DNA of 64,000 nt from Rhodanobacteraceae bacterium. GTDB taxonomy: Bacteria; Pseudomonadota; Gammaproteobacteria; Xanthomonadales; Rhodanobacteraceae. A model generated the notes under the pieces. That model ran no database searches, was not told the origin of the DNA, and saw only the letters and a program-made list of their open reading frames with translations. The stretch covers positions 35,050 through 99,049 of the forward strand of contig JALUXG010000006.1 in NCBI GenBank assembly GCA_027019085.1, in the 5' to 3' direction. The position numbers and the translations under genes are program-made. Shown here one piece after another: positions 37,664 through 46,804 of the stretch. Every line of letters starts with the position of its first letter. The first letter of the stretch is position 1.

Positions 37664-37683
37664 GGCGGTGCTGCAACACCGCC
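37664..37683 (-). other. hairpin in the rubrerythrin 5' leader
   Basis: Perfect 7-bp stem (37664-37670 with 37677-37683) around CTGCAA, 35-54 nt before the rubrerythrin start. Followed on the minus strand by CCTTTCC rather than a T-run, so either a weak oxyR terminator or a structured leader. Confidence 0.4.
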
Positions 37684-37721
37684 GCTGGCGTCAGTTTAGC
37701 CCTTGCTAATAGTCAATTAAA

Positions 37722-37758
37722 ATTGATTGTATTTATGAAATGCATAGATGACATCTAT
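37722..37758 (-). promoter_or_regulatory. predicted OxyR operator of the rubrerythrin operon
   Basis: 37744-37758 reads ATAGATGACATCTAT, matching every defined position of the OxyR half-site ATAGnTnnnAnCTAT. Exactly 7 nt away, 37722-37736 reads ATTGATTGTATTTAT, matching the same pattern at 8 of 10 defined positions, which is the spacing of a full tetramer site. It overlaps the oxyR 3' end. If the weak -10 TAAACT (minus strand, 37693-37698) is used, the site centres near -54, a usual activator position. Confidence 0.7.
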
Positions 37759-38726
37759 GATGGTCCGGAGGCTCGTCTTTCACGTACCGGGCTGCCATCT
37801 TCTCGTGCCCGGCGTGCCGAGGCGTGGGCGTCGAGCAGTTCGGGCGGCAGCATCCGGAACACGTCGGACAGCCGTACCAGGAAAGCGTGCATGGCCGAAC
37901 TCCTGCGCCACACCATGGCCACCCGACGGTGGGGCGGGTGGCCCCCGAATTCGATCAGGCGCACGTGTTCGACACGGGCAACGGGCGGGTTGACGGCGAG
38001 GGTGGGCAACAAAGTGATGCCGACATTGGCCGCCACCATCTGCCTCAGTGTCTCCAGGCTGGTGGCGCGAAAACCCGTACGCTCGACGGCCCCGGAAAGT
38101 TGGCAGACCTCCAGCGCCTGATCGCGCAGGCAGTGCCCGTCTTCCAGCAGCAGCAGGCTTTCATCTGCCAGATCGTCCAGCCGCAGGCGCTTGCGCTGCG
38201 CCAGCGGATGCACATCGGGAACAGCCAGCACGAACGGTTCCTCGAACAGGAACTGGACGTGCAGGCTGTCCTCATGCAGCGGCAGGGCAAGGATACCGGC
38301 GTCGAGCTTGCCTTCGCGCAGGCGCTCAAGGACCACTTCGGTCTTTTCTTCCACCAGCAGCAGCTCCAGTCGCGGGAAGGTTTCACGCAACAGGGGCACG
38401 ACATGGGGCAGCAGGTACGGACCCAGGGTGGGAAAGATGCCCAGGCGCACCGTGCCCGATTCGGGGTCGCGGGTCCGGCGGGCGATGGCGCGTATCTGCT
38501 CGGCTTCGTTCAACACGTCGCGTGCCCGGGCCGCAATCTCGCGACCGACATCGGTCAGCAGCACCTTGCGCGGCGCACGTTCAACCAAGGTGACGCCGAG
38601 CTCCTCCTCCAGCTTGCGGATCTGCGTCGAAAGCGTGGGCTGGCTGACGAAACAGGCTTCGGCGGCATGCCCGAAGTGGCAGTGCTCGGCGAGGGCGACC
38701 AGATACTTGAGGTCACGAAGATTCAT
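37755..38726 (-). CDS. oxyR: peroxide-sensing LysR-type regulator OxyR
   Basis: LysR-family regulator, 323 aa. N-terminal helix-turn-helix (MNLRDLKYLVALAEHCHF, FVSQPTLSTQIRKLEEELG) and a C-terminal sensor domain. The two peroxide-sensing cysteines are present with the correct spacing in DGHCLRDQALEVCQ (E. coli Cys199/Cys208), so it is OxyR rather than a generic LysR protein. Start 38726 gives the family N-terminus; an ATG nine codons earlier is open. Upstream of rubrerythrin on the same strand and divergent from prmC. Confidence 0.95.
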   Translation of the reverse strand: MNLRDLKYLVALAEHCHFGHAAEACFVSQPTLSTQIRKLEEELGVTLVERAPRKVLLTDVGREIAARARDVLNEAEQIRAIARRTRDPESGTVRLGIFPTLGPYLLPHVVPLLRETFPRLELLLVEEKTEVVLERLREGKLDAGILALPLHEDSLHVQFLFEEPFVLAVPDVHPLAQRKRLRLDDLADESLLLLEDGHCLRDQALEVCQLSGAVERTGFRATSLETLRQMVAANVGITLLPTLAVNPPVARVEHVRLIEFGGHPPHRRVAMVWRRSSAMHAFLVRLSDVFRMLPPELLDAHASARRAREDGSPVRERRASGPS

Positions 38727-38745
38727 GGCGGCAACGCGATTTGTC

Positions 38746-38760
38746 ATAGCCATATGCTAT
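38746..38760 (-). promoter_or_regulatory. OxyR-like half-site in the oxyR leader
   Basis: ATAGCCATATGCTAT: the outer ATAG/CTAT tetranucleotides have the right 7-nt spacing and form a palindrome, but the inner T and A do not match. It falls just downstream of the predicted oxyR promoter, a position suited to autorepression. Confidence 0.45.
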
Positions 38761-38767
38761 GAAAACC

Positions 38768-38795
38768 ATTGTAAGGATTGACGCATGACCTGCAA
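38768..38795 (-). promoter_or_regulatory. candidate sigma-70 promoter of oxyR
   Basis: On the minus strand TTGCAG (38795-38790), a 16-nt spacer and TACAAT (38773-38768), about 42 nt before the oxyR ATG. Confidence 0.5.
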
Positions 38796-38901
38796 TCGCT
38801 GGCACAAGGTGGACGCACGCTGCATGCCAGGCACTGGTGTGCGGGTACACTGCCAATGGCAACGTCCGCAATGCCGGGCCTTCCCTTCCACAGCCGACCC
38901 G

Positions 38902-39753
38902 ATGCAACAGGACATGGCGCAAACCCCTAAGATTCGCGATGTGCTGGCCGCTGCCAGCCGCAGTCTCGGCGCACGCAATGATGCCGAGTACCTGCTGATG
39001 CACGTGCTCGAGGTGGATCGCGAATGGCTGTTCGCGCATGCCCTGGAGACGCTCGATCCTGCATCGGCCACGCGTTATGCCGCGATGGTTGCGCGGCGCG
39101 CCGAAGGCGTGCCGGTGGCCTACCTGACAGGTCGGCGCGGATTCTGGAGCCTGGACCTGACGGTCACGCCGGCGACCCTGGTCCCGCGGCCGGAAACCGA
39201 ATTGCTGGTCGAGCTGGCACTCGAACGACTTGCACCGGATACGCCCCTCGAAGTGGCCGACCTGGGTACCGGCAGCGGCGCCATCGCACTCGCCCTGGCT
39301 CACGAGCGTCCGCATGCACGCGTACTTGCCACCGACCGTTCGGTCGAGGCCCTTGCGGTGGCCCAGGCCAATGCCCGGCGACTTCGGATTGGCAACGTGA
39401 GGTTCGTCAGCGGAGACTGGTTTGCGCCGCTGGGCCGTCGACGATTCGATGTGATCGTGTCCAATCCACCGTACGTGGCCGAGGGCGACCCGCATCTGGC
39501 ACGGGGTGATCCGCGCCATGAGCCGCGACAGGCACTGGTGGCGGGTGCCGATGGCCTGGATGCGGTCCGCGTGCTGGCTGTGCAGGCTGGCGAATACCTG
39601 GCCGATGGCGGCTGGCTGCTGGTCGAGCATGGATACGACCAGGGGGCGCCAGTACGCGAACTGTTGCACAAGGCCGGGTTCGTGGATGTCTTCACGGCAC
39701 GCGATCTGGAAGCGCGCGAACGGGTCAGTGGCGGATGCAAGGGCGTCAAGTAA
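38902..39753 (+). CDS. prmC: peptide chain release factor N5-glutamine methyltransferase PrmC
   Basis: Methylates the GGQ glutamine of RF1/RF2. 283 aa. N-terminal helical domain (1-85) and a Rossmann methyltransferase with VADLGTGSGAIALAL and the catalytic NPPY in VSNPPYVAEGD; RPETE is also present. Start 38902 (MQQDMAQTP) is chosen; ATG 38914 is equally possible, and longer frames add an unrelated leader. Divergent from oxyR. Confidence 0.95.
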   Translation: MQQDMAQTPKIRDVLAAASRSLGARNDAEYLLMHVLEVDREWLFAHALETLDPASATRYAAMVARRAEGVPVAYLTGRRGFWSLDLTVTPATLVPRPETELLVELALERLAPDTPLEVADLGTGSGAIALALAHERPHARVLATDRSVEALAVAQANARRLRIGNVRFVSGDWFAPLGRRRFDVIVSNPPYVAEGDPHLARGDPRHEPRQALVAGADGLDAVRVLAVQAGEYLADGGWLLVEHGYDQGAPVRELLHKAGFVDVFTARDLEARERVSGGCKGVK

Positions 39754-39939
39754 TCGTGTCGAAGCCTTGGTCCTGGCGATGTGCATGCACGGCCATGCGC
39801 TTGCTGCATCCTTTGTGCCACCCGGCCGGCGATATCGGGAAATGCCGGTCGATCAGTAGCTGGCGTCAGGCCTGCGTATCAAGCGGGACGTCCCGTGCTT
39901 TCGATCGTGCACGCACGAGCTCGTCGCACACCGCACGCA

Positions 39940-41826
39940 TCATGCGTGCGCGGCGTTGCTTCGGGTGCGTCGCGGGAAACGGGCCAGGATGGCGCGGCGC
40001 ATCGTCGGCAGGTCAAGGCCGGCCATGGCGAGCACCTCGTCACGGCTGCCGTGGTCGAGGAAGGCATCGGGCAGGCCCAGGTGCAGGATCGGCAACGTCA
40101 CGCCGTGTGCGCTCAGGCATTCGGCCACGCCGGCTCCGGCGCCACCGGCAACGGCGTTGTCCTCCAGCGTGACGAAGGCTTCGTGGGTGGCGGCCAGCTC
40201 CAGCAACAGCTCTTCGTCCAGTGGTTTGACGAAGCGCATGTTGACGAGGGAGGCATCCAGCTCGGCGGCAAGTTCAGCCGCTGGTGCCAGCATGGCGCCA
40301 AAGGAAAGCAACGCCAGTTGATGACCGCGGCGCCGGATTTCCGCTTTGCCGATCGGCAGGCTTTCCAGGCCTGAATGAACCGTGACGCCTGGCCCGGTAC
40401 CGCGTGGGTAGCGCACCGCGGCAGGCCCGGGATGCCCGAAACCGGTGCTGAGCATGGCGCGGCATTCGTTCTCGTCGGCCGGCGCCATCACCACCATGTT
40501 CGGTATGCAGCGCAGGTAGCTGAGATCGAAGCTGCCGGCATGGGTGGCGCCATCGGGTCCGACCACGCCACCGCGGTCGATGGCGAACAGGACGTCTAGA
40601 TTCTGCAGTGCCACGTCGTGGATGGCCTGGTCGTAGGCGCGCTGCAGGAACGTGGAATAGATCGCGACGACCGGCTTGGCGCCCTCGCAGGCCAGCCCCG
40701 CGGCCAGCGTGACCGCATGCTGCTCGGCGATTGCGACATCGAAGTAGCGGTCCGGGTATTCGCGCGAGAATCGAACCAGTCCCGAGCCCTCGCGCATGGC
40801 CGGGGTGATCCCGTAGAGCGACGGATCGACGGCAGCCATGTCGCACAGCCAGTCGCCGAAGACCTGGGTGTAGGTGATCTTGCCCGCCCCTTTCTTGACC
40901 ACCCCCGCTTGCGGGTCGAAGGGTCCGACAGCGTGGTAGTCGATCTGTGCGTCCTCGGCCGGTGCGTAGCCCTTGCCCTTGGTGGTGATCACGTGCAGCA
41001 ATTGCGGCCCGGGAAGGTTCCTGACCGTGCGCAGCGCGGTCACCAGGGCATCCATGTTGTGTCCATCGATGGGGCCGGTGTAGTGGAAGCCCAGTTCCTC
41101 GAACAGGGTAGAGGGCATGAACATGCCCTTGGCATGCTCCTCCCAGCGCTTGAAGAAGCGACCCATCAACGACTGCCTGGGGATCGCACGCTTGGCCCGC
41201 TCGCGCCAGCTGTTGAGGGTGCGGCTGGCCAGCAGCCGGGCCAGCATCTTGGTCAGGGCGCCGACGTTCTCGCTGATCGACATGCCGTTGTCGTTGAGGA
41301 TCACCAGCATGTCCGGCTCGACGTCACCGGCGTGGTTCATCGCTTCGAAGGCCATGCCCGCGGTCATGGCCCCGTCGCCGATCACGGCCACGACCTTGCG
41401 CATGTCGCCACGTCGCTGCCTGGCCAGCGCCATGCCCAGGGCGGCGGATATCGAGGTCGAGGAATGGCCGACGCCGAAGGTGTCGTATTCACTTTCCTCG
41501 CGGCGCGGGAAGGGGGCCAGGCCGTCCTTTTTCTTGATCGTGGTGATGCGGTCGCGACGACCGGTAAGGATCTTGTGCGGATAACACTGGTGACCGACGT
41601 CCCAGACCAGGCGGTCCCCGGGGGTGTCATAAAGGTAATGCAGGGCCACGGTCAGCTCGACCACGCCCAGCCCCGCGCCGAAATGGCCACCGCTGCTGGC
41701 GACCGATTCGATCAGGTAGGCACGCAATTCATCCGCAACGGCCTGCAGTTCCTGTTCCGGCAGCTCGCGCAGGCATGCCGGAGAGTCGATGCGGGACAGG
41801 TGCGGGTAGCGGGCGGGATCGATCAT
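39940..41826 (-). CDS. dxs: 1-deoxy-D-xylulose-5-phosphate synthase
   Basis: Thiamine-diphosphate enzyme joining pyruvate and glyceraldehyde 3-phosphate, first step of the MEP isoprenoid pathway. 628 aa. [20 protein letters not shown] and [17 protein letters not shown] near the start, ThDP/Mg motif [18 protein letters not shown] with NDNGMSIS, and the transketolase-like half with catalytic-Glu region [14 protein letters not shown]. Start 41826 ([10 protein letters not shown]) is family-like; a start nine codons upstream is also open. Confidence 0.97.
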   Translation of the reverse strand: MIDPARYPHLSRIDSPACLRELPEQELQAVADELRAYLIESVASSGGHFGAGLGVVELTVALHYLYDTPGDRLVWDVGHQCYPHKILTGRRDRITTIKKKDGLAPFPRREESEYDTFGVGHSSTSISAALGMALARQRRGDMRKVVAVIGDGAMTAGMAFEAMNHAGDVEPDMLVILNDNGMSISENVGALTKMLARLLASRTLNSWRERAKRAIPRQSLMGRFFKRWEEHAKGMFMPSTLFEELGFHYTGPIDGHNMDALVTALRTVRNLPGPQLLHVITTKGKGYAPAEDAQIDYHAVGPFDPQAGVVKKGAGKITYTQVFGDWLCDMAAVDPSLYGITPAMREGSGLVRFSREYPDRYFDVAIAEQHAVTLAAGLACEGAKPVVAIYSTFLQRAYDQAIHDVALQNLDVLFAIDRGGVVGPDGATHAGSFDLSYLRCIPNMVVMAPADENECRAMLSTGFGHPGPAAVRYPRGTGPGVTVHSGLESLPIGKAEIRRRGHQLALLSFGAMLAPAAELAAELDASLVNMRFVKPLDEELLLELAATHEAFVTLEDNAVAGGAGAGVAECLSAHGVTLPILHLGLPDAFLDHGSRDEVLAMAGLDLPTMRRAILARFPRRTRSNAAHA

Positions 41827-42075
41827 CGGCTTATTTTCGCACCAACGGCGCAATCTGTCCTGCCCATGCGGGATCGGGGGCAGGCATGGGAAGGGTAGCC
41901 CCGCCCCGGGGCACTGTCATGTCCGCAGGATGTCGGGACGCGGGCACGGCGTGCACAGGGGGTTAATCGCCACGCTGCATGGCAGCAGGTTCGGCCGGAT
42001 CCCGACGGATGCCACGGGTTCGCGGGCCGGCGACGTCAGCGGTTCCCGGCGGTCGGGTCGGGCGCTGTGCCAGAC

Positions 42076-42672
42076 TCAGTTGGGTCGGCGTTTTCGTGGC
42101 AGGTGACTGACCAGGAATTGCATCTGGTCGGCCAGGATATTGCGGTTGGACAGGATCAGGTGCTCCACCCAGCTCGGGCGGTAGGGCACGGCGAGCAGCG
42201 GCATGTGGGCCTGCTGCGGTGTGCGGTTGCCCTTGCGCAGGTTGCAATGGGTGCATGCGCTGACGACGTTTTCCCATATGTCGCGGCCGCCGCGCGAGAC
42301 CGGAAGCACGTGGTCGCGGGTCAATGTGCTGCGTGGGAAATGCTGGCCGCAGTACAGGCAAAGGTGCTTGTCGCGCGCAAACAGGGCATTGTTGGTCAGG
42401 GCCGGAGACGGCGCCACGGCGTGATTGTGGCAATGCCCGGTACTGGCCACGATGGGGTGCAGATCCAGGGTCGTCTGGGTACCGGTCAAACGGCTGGTGC
42501 CCCCGTGTATGGTCAGGCAGGGATCGCCAAGCGTCCAGGCCACCGCCTCGCGGACATACAGGCATACCGCATCCTGCCAACTGATCCAGTCGAGGATTCT
42601 TCCGCTGGCATCCAGCGAAAGTACCCGGGTCGAGTGCAGATCGTGGGTGGCCGTGGTGATATCCGTCAGCAT
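42076..42672 (-). CDS. HNH endonuclease domain protein
   Basis: 198 aa. C-terminal HNH nuclease with CLYCGQHFP and CTHCNLRKGNRTP (zinc knuckles) around TRDHVLPVSRGG (the catalytic His-containing loop). The N-terminal 90 residues (RVLSLDASGRILDWISWQDAVCL) match the small RRXRR/DUF-like region common in this family. GAGGG lies about 11 nt before ATG 42672. Stand-alone gene between dxs and sapC; target unknown, no sign of a toxin partner. Confidence 0.88.
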   Translation of the reverse strand: MLTDITTATHDLHSTRVLSLDASGRILDWISWQDAVCLYVREAVAWTLGDPCLTIHGGTSRLTGTQTTLDLHPIVASTGHCHNHAVAPSPALTNNALFARDKHLCLYCGQHFPRSTLTRDHVLPVSRGGRDIWENVVSACTHCNLRKGNRTPQQAHMPLLAVPYRPSWVEHLILSNRNILADQMQFLVSHLPRKRRPN

Positions 42673-42947
42673 CGCGTTCGTTCCCTCATGTATCGGGGCG
42701 GGACATGCATGCCAGTCGGCAGATCGGGCGCCGGCAAGCAGCCCATTTCGCAGTAACTGTCCGAGCATAGCCCAAAATCCGCGGTTTTGGCGGTTCCCGC
42801 GCCATGCCCTTGACAGGAAATATGCCAGAGGAATGAGACGGTGGTCTTACCGGCAACCGATCATGCTGGTACCATTGAGGGTTCACCCAGAACACGTCGC
42901 CGCGTTCTGGAGGTCCCGTGGGGGCGGTCCGACGGCGGCAGCGAGGA

Positions 42948-43763
42948 ATGACCAACGTGAGCGAAGTCCTTTTCTATGAGCGTCCCGTGCCGCTCAACCG
43001 CGAGTCCCACAAGGACCTGCGCATCAATCCTGTCCTGAACCTGGCCTTCAGTGCGAAGGCGCACTCGGTGCCGGTGGCCTGTGTGGAGCTTCCACATGCC
43101 GCGCATCATTTCCCGATCCTGTTTGCCGGCCCCGGCCCGGAGGACCTCAATCCGATTGCGTTGCTCGGCATCCGTCAGGACGAGAACCTGATGGTCGACG
43201 AGAACGGCCACTGGGTACCCAACGCCTATATCCCGGCCTTCATCCGCCGCTACCCCTTCGTGCTCGCCGAACGGCCGGAAGGCGACGACAATCGCGACAA
43301 CTTCGCCGTATTCCTCGACGAGGCGTACGAAGGATTCAGCAACGAGGAAGGTCAGCGACTGTTCAACGAGGACGGTAGCGATTCGGAGACCCTCAAGCAG
43401 GCCGTTGGCTTCCTGGGCGAATTCCAGCAGCACATTGAACGCACACGCCAGTTCATGAAGCGCCTGGGCGAGCTGGATCTGCTGGTGGCGCGCAACATCG
43501 AAGTGCGCACGCCCGGCCAGGACACCGTCATCAACGGGCTGTATGCCGTGGATGAGGAAAAGCTCGCCAAGCTCGATGCCACCACCCTGCACGCCCTGAT
43601 GCAGGACGGTACGCTGCCCTGGATCTACGCGCACCTGTTCTCGCTGTCCAGCCTGGACCGCCTGATCGAGCGCATGCATGCCCGCTTCACCCCCGAAGAG
43701 CGTGCACAGTTCGAGGAAAAGATGCGCAAGATGGCCGAAGAAGGCGCACAGGCCCAGGCCTGA
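42948..43763 (+). CDS. SapC family protein
   Basis: 271 aa. Family features are FYERPVPLNRESHKDLRI near the start, VPVACVELPHAAHHFPILFA, and RRYPFVLAE; no signal peptide. SapC was named from an S-layer secretion locus in Caulobacter, but homologues are widespread with unclear function. Start ambiguous: ATG 42948 has GAGGA immediately before it, whereas GTG 42957 has the same GAGGA at an ideal 9 nt. Followed by a strong terminator. Confidence 0.88.
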   Translation: MTNVSEVLFYERPVPLNRESHKDLRINPVLNLAFSAKAHSVPVACVELPHAAHHFPILFAGPGPEDLNPIALLGIRQDENLMVDENGHWVPNAYIPAFIRRYPFVLAERPEGDDNRDNFAVFLDEAYEGFSNEEGQRLFNEDGSDSETLKQAVGFLGEFQQHIERTRQFMKRLGELDLLVARNIEVRTPGQDTVINGLYAVDEEKLAKLDATTLHALMQDGTLPWIYAHLFSLSSLDRLIERMHARFTPEERAQFEEKMRKMAEEGAQAQA

Positions 43764-43786
43764 CCGGAAGCTTCGGTTTTCCTGCA

Positions 43787-43819
43787 AGGCGCCTGTCCGC
43801 GCGGACAGGTGCCTTTTTC
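43787..43819 (+). terminator. rho-independent terminator after the SapC-family gene
   Basis: 14-nt arms (43787-43800 with 43803-43816, one G.T pair) around a very short loop, then five T (43815-43819). On the minus strand there is a short T-run as well (AA start), so it may work partly in both directions toward the convergent GNAT gene. Confidence 0.88.
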
Positions 43820-43837
43820 ATCGTGTGCCCGGTCTGA

Positions 43838-44317
43838 TCAGCGCAATGGGAGTGCCATGCGCAGCAGATCCACGCCGAACCCGCTGGTTTCGTAGAGCTT
43901 GCGGGCGCGCTCATTGCCGGGGAACACGGCCAGGGTAAGGATGTGGCAGTGATGTTCGCGCGCCCATGCCTGGCTGTGTTCCAGCAGCGCACGACCGATG
44001 CCGCGGCCCTCCTCGCCCGGTGTCACGGCCAGGTCGGAAATATGGCAGTTTGTCCTGCCATTGAAGAAATCCTGCACTTTCTGCAGATGCACGAAACCGA
44101 GGGGGCGACCGTCCTCGGGATCCTCGGCAATGAACATGAAGCTGTTCGCCGGCTGATCCTCCAGATGGCTGGATATGTCCCTGCGGATGCCCTCGATGCA
44201 TTCGTTGCGTCGTCGCCAGGCGGGCAGGGGGAAGTCGACGAAGCGTGGCACCAGTCCGAGGATGAAATCATCGTCATCGGGACTGGCGAGGCGGATCAGG
44301 TAGCTCGGTTCGCTCAT
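43838..44317 (-). CDS. GNAT family N-acetyltransferase
   Basis: 159 aa acetyl-CoA-dependent acetyltransferase. Motif A (acetyl-CoA loop) is ISDLAVTPGEEGRGIGRALLEH; the C-terminal ERARKLYETSGF is the usual motif B. Start 44317 (MSEPSYLIRL) is used; longer frames give an unrelated leader. Last of three minus-strand genes after a LEA-like lipoprotein and an acyl-CoA dehydrogenase. Substrate unknown. Confidence 0.88.
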   Translation of the reverse strand: MSEPSYLIRLASPDDDDFILGLVPRFVDFPLPAWRRRNECIEGIRRDISSHLEDQPANSFMFIAEDPEDGRPLGFVHLQKVQDFFNGRTNCHISDLAVTPGEEGRGIGRALLEHSQAWAREHHCHILTLAVFPGNERARKLYETSGFGVDLLRMALPLR

Positions 44318-44405
44318 GATGGGTCCGAATAGGGGCCGGAACGCACGTTGTACAACGGCTCGACCCGACTTGCATACCAAGCGCAAGCCGGAGGTCAAGC
44401 GCGAT

Positions 44406-46181
44406 TCAGCTCATGGCCGGGATGCCATCCAGCCCGCTGCGCATGGCTGCAAGATGGGTGTGCGTGCGCGGCAGGATGCGCTGGAAATAGAAATGCGCGG
44501 TATCGCGTTTGGCCTGGCGCGCGCTTTCTCCCAGACTGCTGTCGGGAAGGGCAGTCACGCTGCGCGCCCATATCCAGGCGAGCACGATGTAGCCGGAATA
44601 GAACAGGTAGTCGGTCGCGGCGGCGCCGATCTCATCCGGATTTTTGGCGGCACGTCTGCCGAGTTCCTGGGTGATTTCCCCCCAGGTCTTCGCATGCACG
44701 GCCAGGGGGCCGACCAGGGCGCCCATCGCCTCGTCGGTGGCGTATCGCTGGCAGAAACCGGCGATGTCGTCGAGAACATGCCGCAATCCCGCACCATTGA
44801 GCTGCATGACCTTGCGTCCGAGCAGGTCCAGCGCCTGGATGCCGGTGGTCCCTTCGTACAGGGTGGTGATGCGTGCGTCGCGGGCAAACTGTTCCATGCC
44901 GTGTTCGGCAATGTATCCGTGGCCACCGTAGGTCTGCAGGGCGTGGTAGGTGCATTCGACCGCCGCTTCGGTCAGCAGGGCCTTGCAGATCGGTATCAGG
45001 AAACCGAGTACTTCCGAGGCACGCTGGCGCTGGCTCTCGTCGGAAGCGCGTTCCTCGATGTCTGCCTGCAGGGCGGTATGCAGCACCAGCGCACGACCGC
45101 CTTCGGCGAAGGCGCGCTGGGTGAGCAGCATGCGTCGCACGTCGGGGTGCACGATGATCGGATCGGCGGGGCGGTCGGGGGCGACCGCTCCGGAAAGCGC
45201 GCGCATCTGCAGGCGTTCGCGGCAGTAGTCGAGACTGTTCTGGAAGGCGCGTTCGATCAACCCAAGCCCCTGGATGCCGACGGCCAGCCGTGCCGCGTTC
45301 ATCATGGTGAACATGGCGGTCAGCCCCTTGTGTGGCTTGCCGATCAGGAAACCCTCGGCGCCATCGAAGTTCATCACGCAGGTGGCCGAGCCCTTGAGGC
45401 CCATCTTGTGCTCGATGGCGCCTGCACTGACGGCGTTGCGTTGACCCATGGCGCCTGCGCGGTCGACTCTGAATTTGGGCACGATGAACATCGATATCCC
45501 GCGGCTTCCAGCGGGCGCATCCGGAAGACGTGCCAGGACAAGGTGCACGATGTTGTCCGTTAAGTCGTGTTCACCCGCAGTGATGAAGATCTTGGTGCCG
45601 GCGATCCGGTAACTGCCGTCTTCCTGCGGTTCGGCGCGGGTTTTCAAGAGTCCAAGGTCGGAGCCGGCCTGGGGCTCGGTCAGGCACATGGTGCCGGTCC
45701 ACCGCCCCTCGACGAGGGGTTTGAGGAACACGTCGCGTTGCCAGTCCTCGCCGTGGGCCAGCAGGGCATCGACCGCTCCTTGGGAAAGCAGCGGATAGGT
45801 GCCCCAGGCGAGGTTGGCAGAGTCGATCATTTCCTTGACCAGCACCCCGATGGCATGCGGCAGACCTTGGCCACCGTAGGCTTCGGGTGCCGTCAGCCCG
45901 GCCCAGCCGCCCTCGACATACTGCGCATAGGCCTGCCGGAAGCCGTCCGGCGTATGGACAGAGGCGGTATCCTTGTCGAACCTGCAGCCTTCCTGGTCCC
46001 CGCGCTGGTTCAACGGTGCCAGCACCTGCTCGTTGAAACGGGCGGCTTCGTTGATGACGGCGTCGATCAGCTCGCGCCCAATGGCCTCCCCACCGGGCAA
46101 CCCGGCCAGCAGGGTATCGCCCCCCAGCATGTCGTAGAACGCGAATCGCATGTCGTCGAGTGGGGCGGTATAGCGGGGCAT
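44406..46181 (-). CDS. acyl-CoA dehydrogenase (about 590-aa type)
   Basis: FAD enzyme oxidising an acyl-CoA, 591 aa, of the longer group that includes DmdC-like enzymes. N-terminal helical domain, MCLTEPQAGSDLG (FAD/substrate), catalytic-Glu region TLYEGTTGIQALDLLGRK, and a C-terminal extra domain. Start 46181 (MPRYTAPLDD) has GAAGGA 7 nt upstream. The LEA-like lipoprotein gene ends 22 nt upstream on the same strand. Chain length not determinable. Confidence 0.92.
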   Translation of the reverse strand: MPRYTAPLDDMRFAFYDMLGGDTLLAGLPGGEAIGRELIDAVINEAARFNEQVLAPLNQRGDQEGCRFDKDTASVHTPDGFRQAYAQYVEGGWAGLTAPEAYGGQGLPHAIGVLVKEMIDSANLAWGTYPLLSQGAVDALLAHGEDWQRDVFLKPLVEGRWTGTMCLTEPQAGSDLGLLKTRAEPQEDGSYRIAGTKIFITAGEHDLTDNIVHLVLARLPDAPAGSRGISMFIVPKFRVDRAGAMGQRNAVSAGAIEHKMGLKGSATCVMNFDGAEGFLIGKPHKGLTAMFTMMNAARLAVGIQGLGLIERAFQNSLDYCRERLQMRALSGAVAPDRPADPIIVHPDVRRMLLTQRAFAEGGRALVLHTALQADIEERASDESQRQRASEVLGFLIPICKALLTEAAVECTYHALQTYGGHGYIAEHGMEQFARDARITTLYEGTTGIQALDLLGRKVMQLNGAGLRHVLDDIAGFCQRYATDEAMGALVGPLAVHAKTWGEITQELGRRAAKNPDEIGAAATDYLFYSGYIVLAWIWARSVTALPDSSLGESARQAKRDTAHFYFQRILPRTHTHLAAMRSGLDGIPAMS

Positions 46182-46203
46182 GATGAATCCTTCGGGTTGC
46201 GGC

Positions 46204-46677
46204 TCAGCGCCATGTGCCGGGTATGCCGGGCATGGGTGAAAGCCAGTGTTGTTCGCTGTGCACCTTGAAACTTCGCGGTTTGCTGTCCGATTCGGGTATG
46301 CCCGAGACGGTGCCCACCAGCTCGTAGGGCACTTCCTGCCCACCGTCGGACAAGGCCCTGGCAGCTGGCGCGGACGGCATGATGTGCACATCGGCCACAT
46401 CAACCGAAAGTGCGGGAATATCGAGGTCGATGGCGGATTCGATGCGTCCGGCGGCAACACCATGGACCTTCATGGCAAGCCGGACCTGCGTGAACTTCAC
46501 GTCCTCGTAGCTGTTGTTCTGGATCCGCAGTTGCATCCGCCAGTGTCCGTCAGGTGAAAGCTGCAGCTGCTGCACGCTCACCAGTGGCGGGAATACGCTC
46601 TTGCGCACCGGGCCGCAGGCTGCAAGGAAAGTGCCGGCGATCAGCACGGTCAGCCACGCGGTGCGGTACGCTTTCAT
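46204..46677 (-). CDS. LEA type-2 like lipoprotein
   Basis: 157 aa. Lipobox LAAC with Cys21, then a beta-sandwich like water-stress (LEA_2/WHy) proteins: VSVQQLQLSPDGHWRMQLRIQNNSYEDVKFTQVRLAMKV. Probably anchored in the outer membrane facing the periplasm. GGAG lies 6 nt before ATG 46677. Function unknown. Confidence 0.78.
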   Translation of the reverse strand: MKAYRTAWLTVLIAGTFLAACGPVRKSVFPPLVSVQQLQLSPDGHWRMQLRIQNNSYEDVKFTQVRLAMKVHGVAAGRIESAIDLDIPALSVDVADVHIMPSAPAARALSDGGQEVPYELVGTVSGIPESDSKPRSFKVHSEQHWLSPMPGIPGTWR

Positions 46678-46804
46678 GCCCTTCTCCAAACGCATGTTCG
46701 AACCCCGATTCTAGCCGGCCTGCCGGCGGATGCCAGTGGTGCATCCCTTGCAATTGCGTCGCGTCCGGGCATGATGCCGTCTTTTGCCCGCAAAGGTTCC
46801 AGTC

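Noticed and set aside
39866..39943. 25-codon frame overlapping the dxs stop (ATGA) on the minus strand
   Set aside because: Too short, no recognisable family and no Shine-Dalgarno distinct from dxs; the overlap can be chance.
42076..42672. HNH protein as part of a restriction or defence system
   Set aside because: No methyltransferase, helicase or toxin-antitoxin partner is adjacent.
42810..42840. TTGACA as a promoter for the SapC-family gene
   Set aside because: No acceptable -10 lies 16-18 nt downstream.
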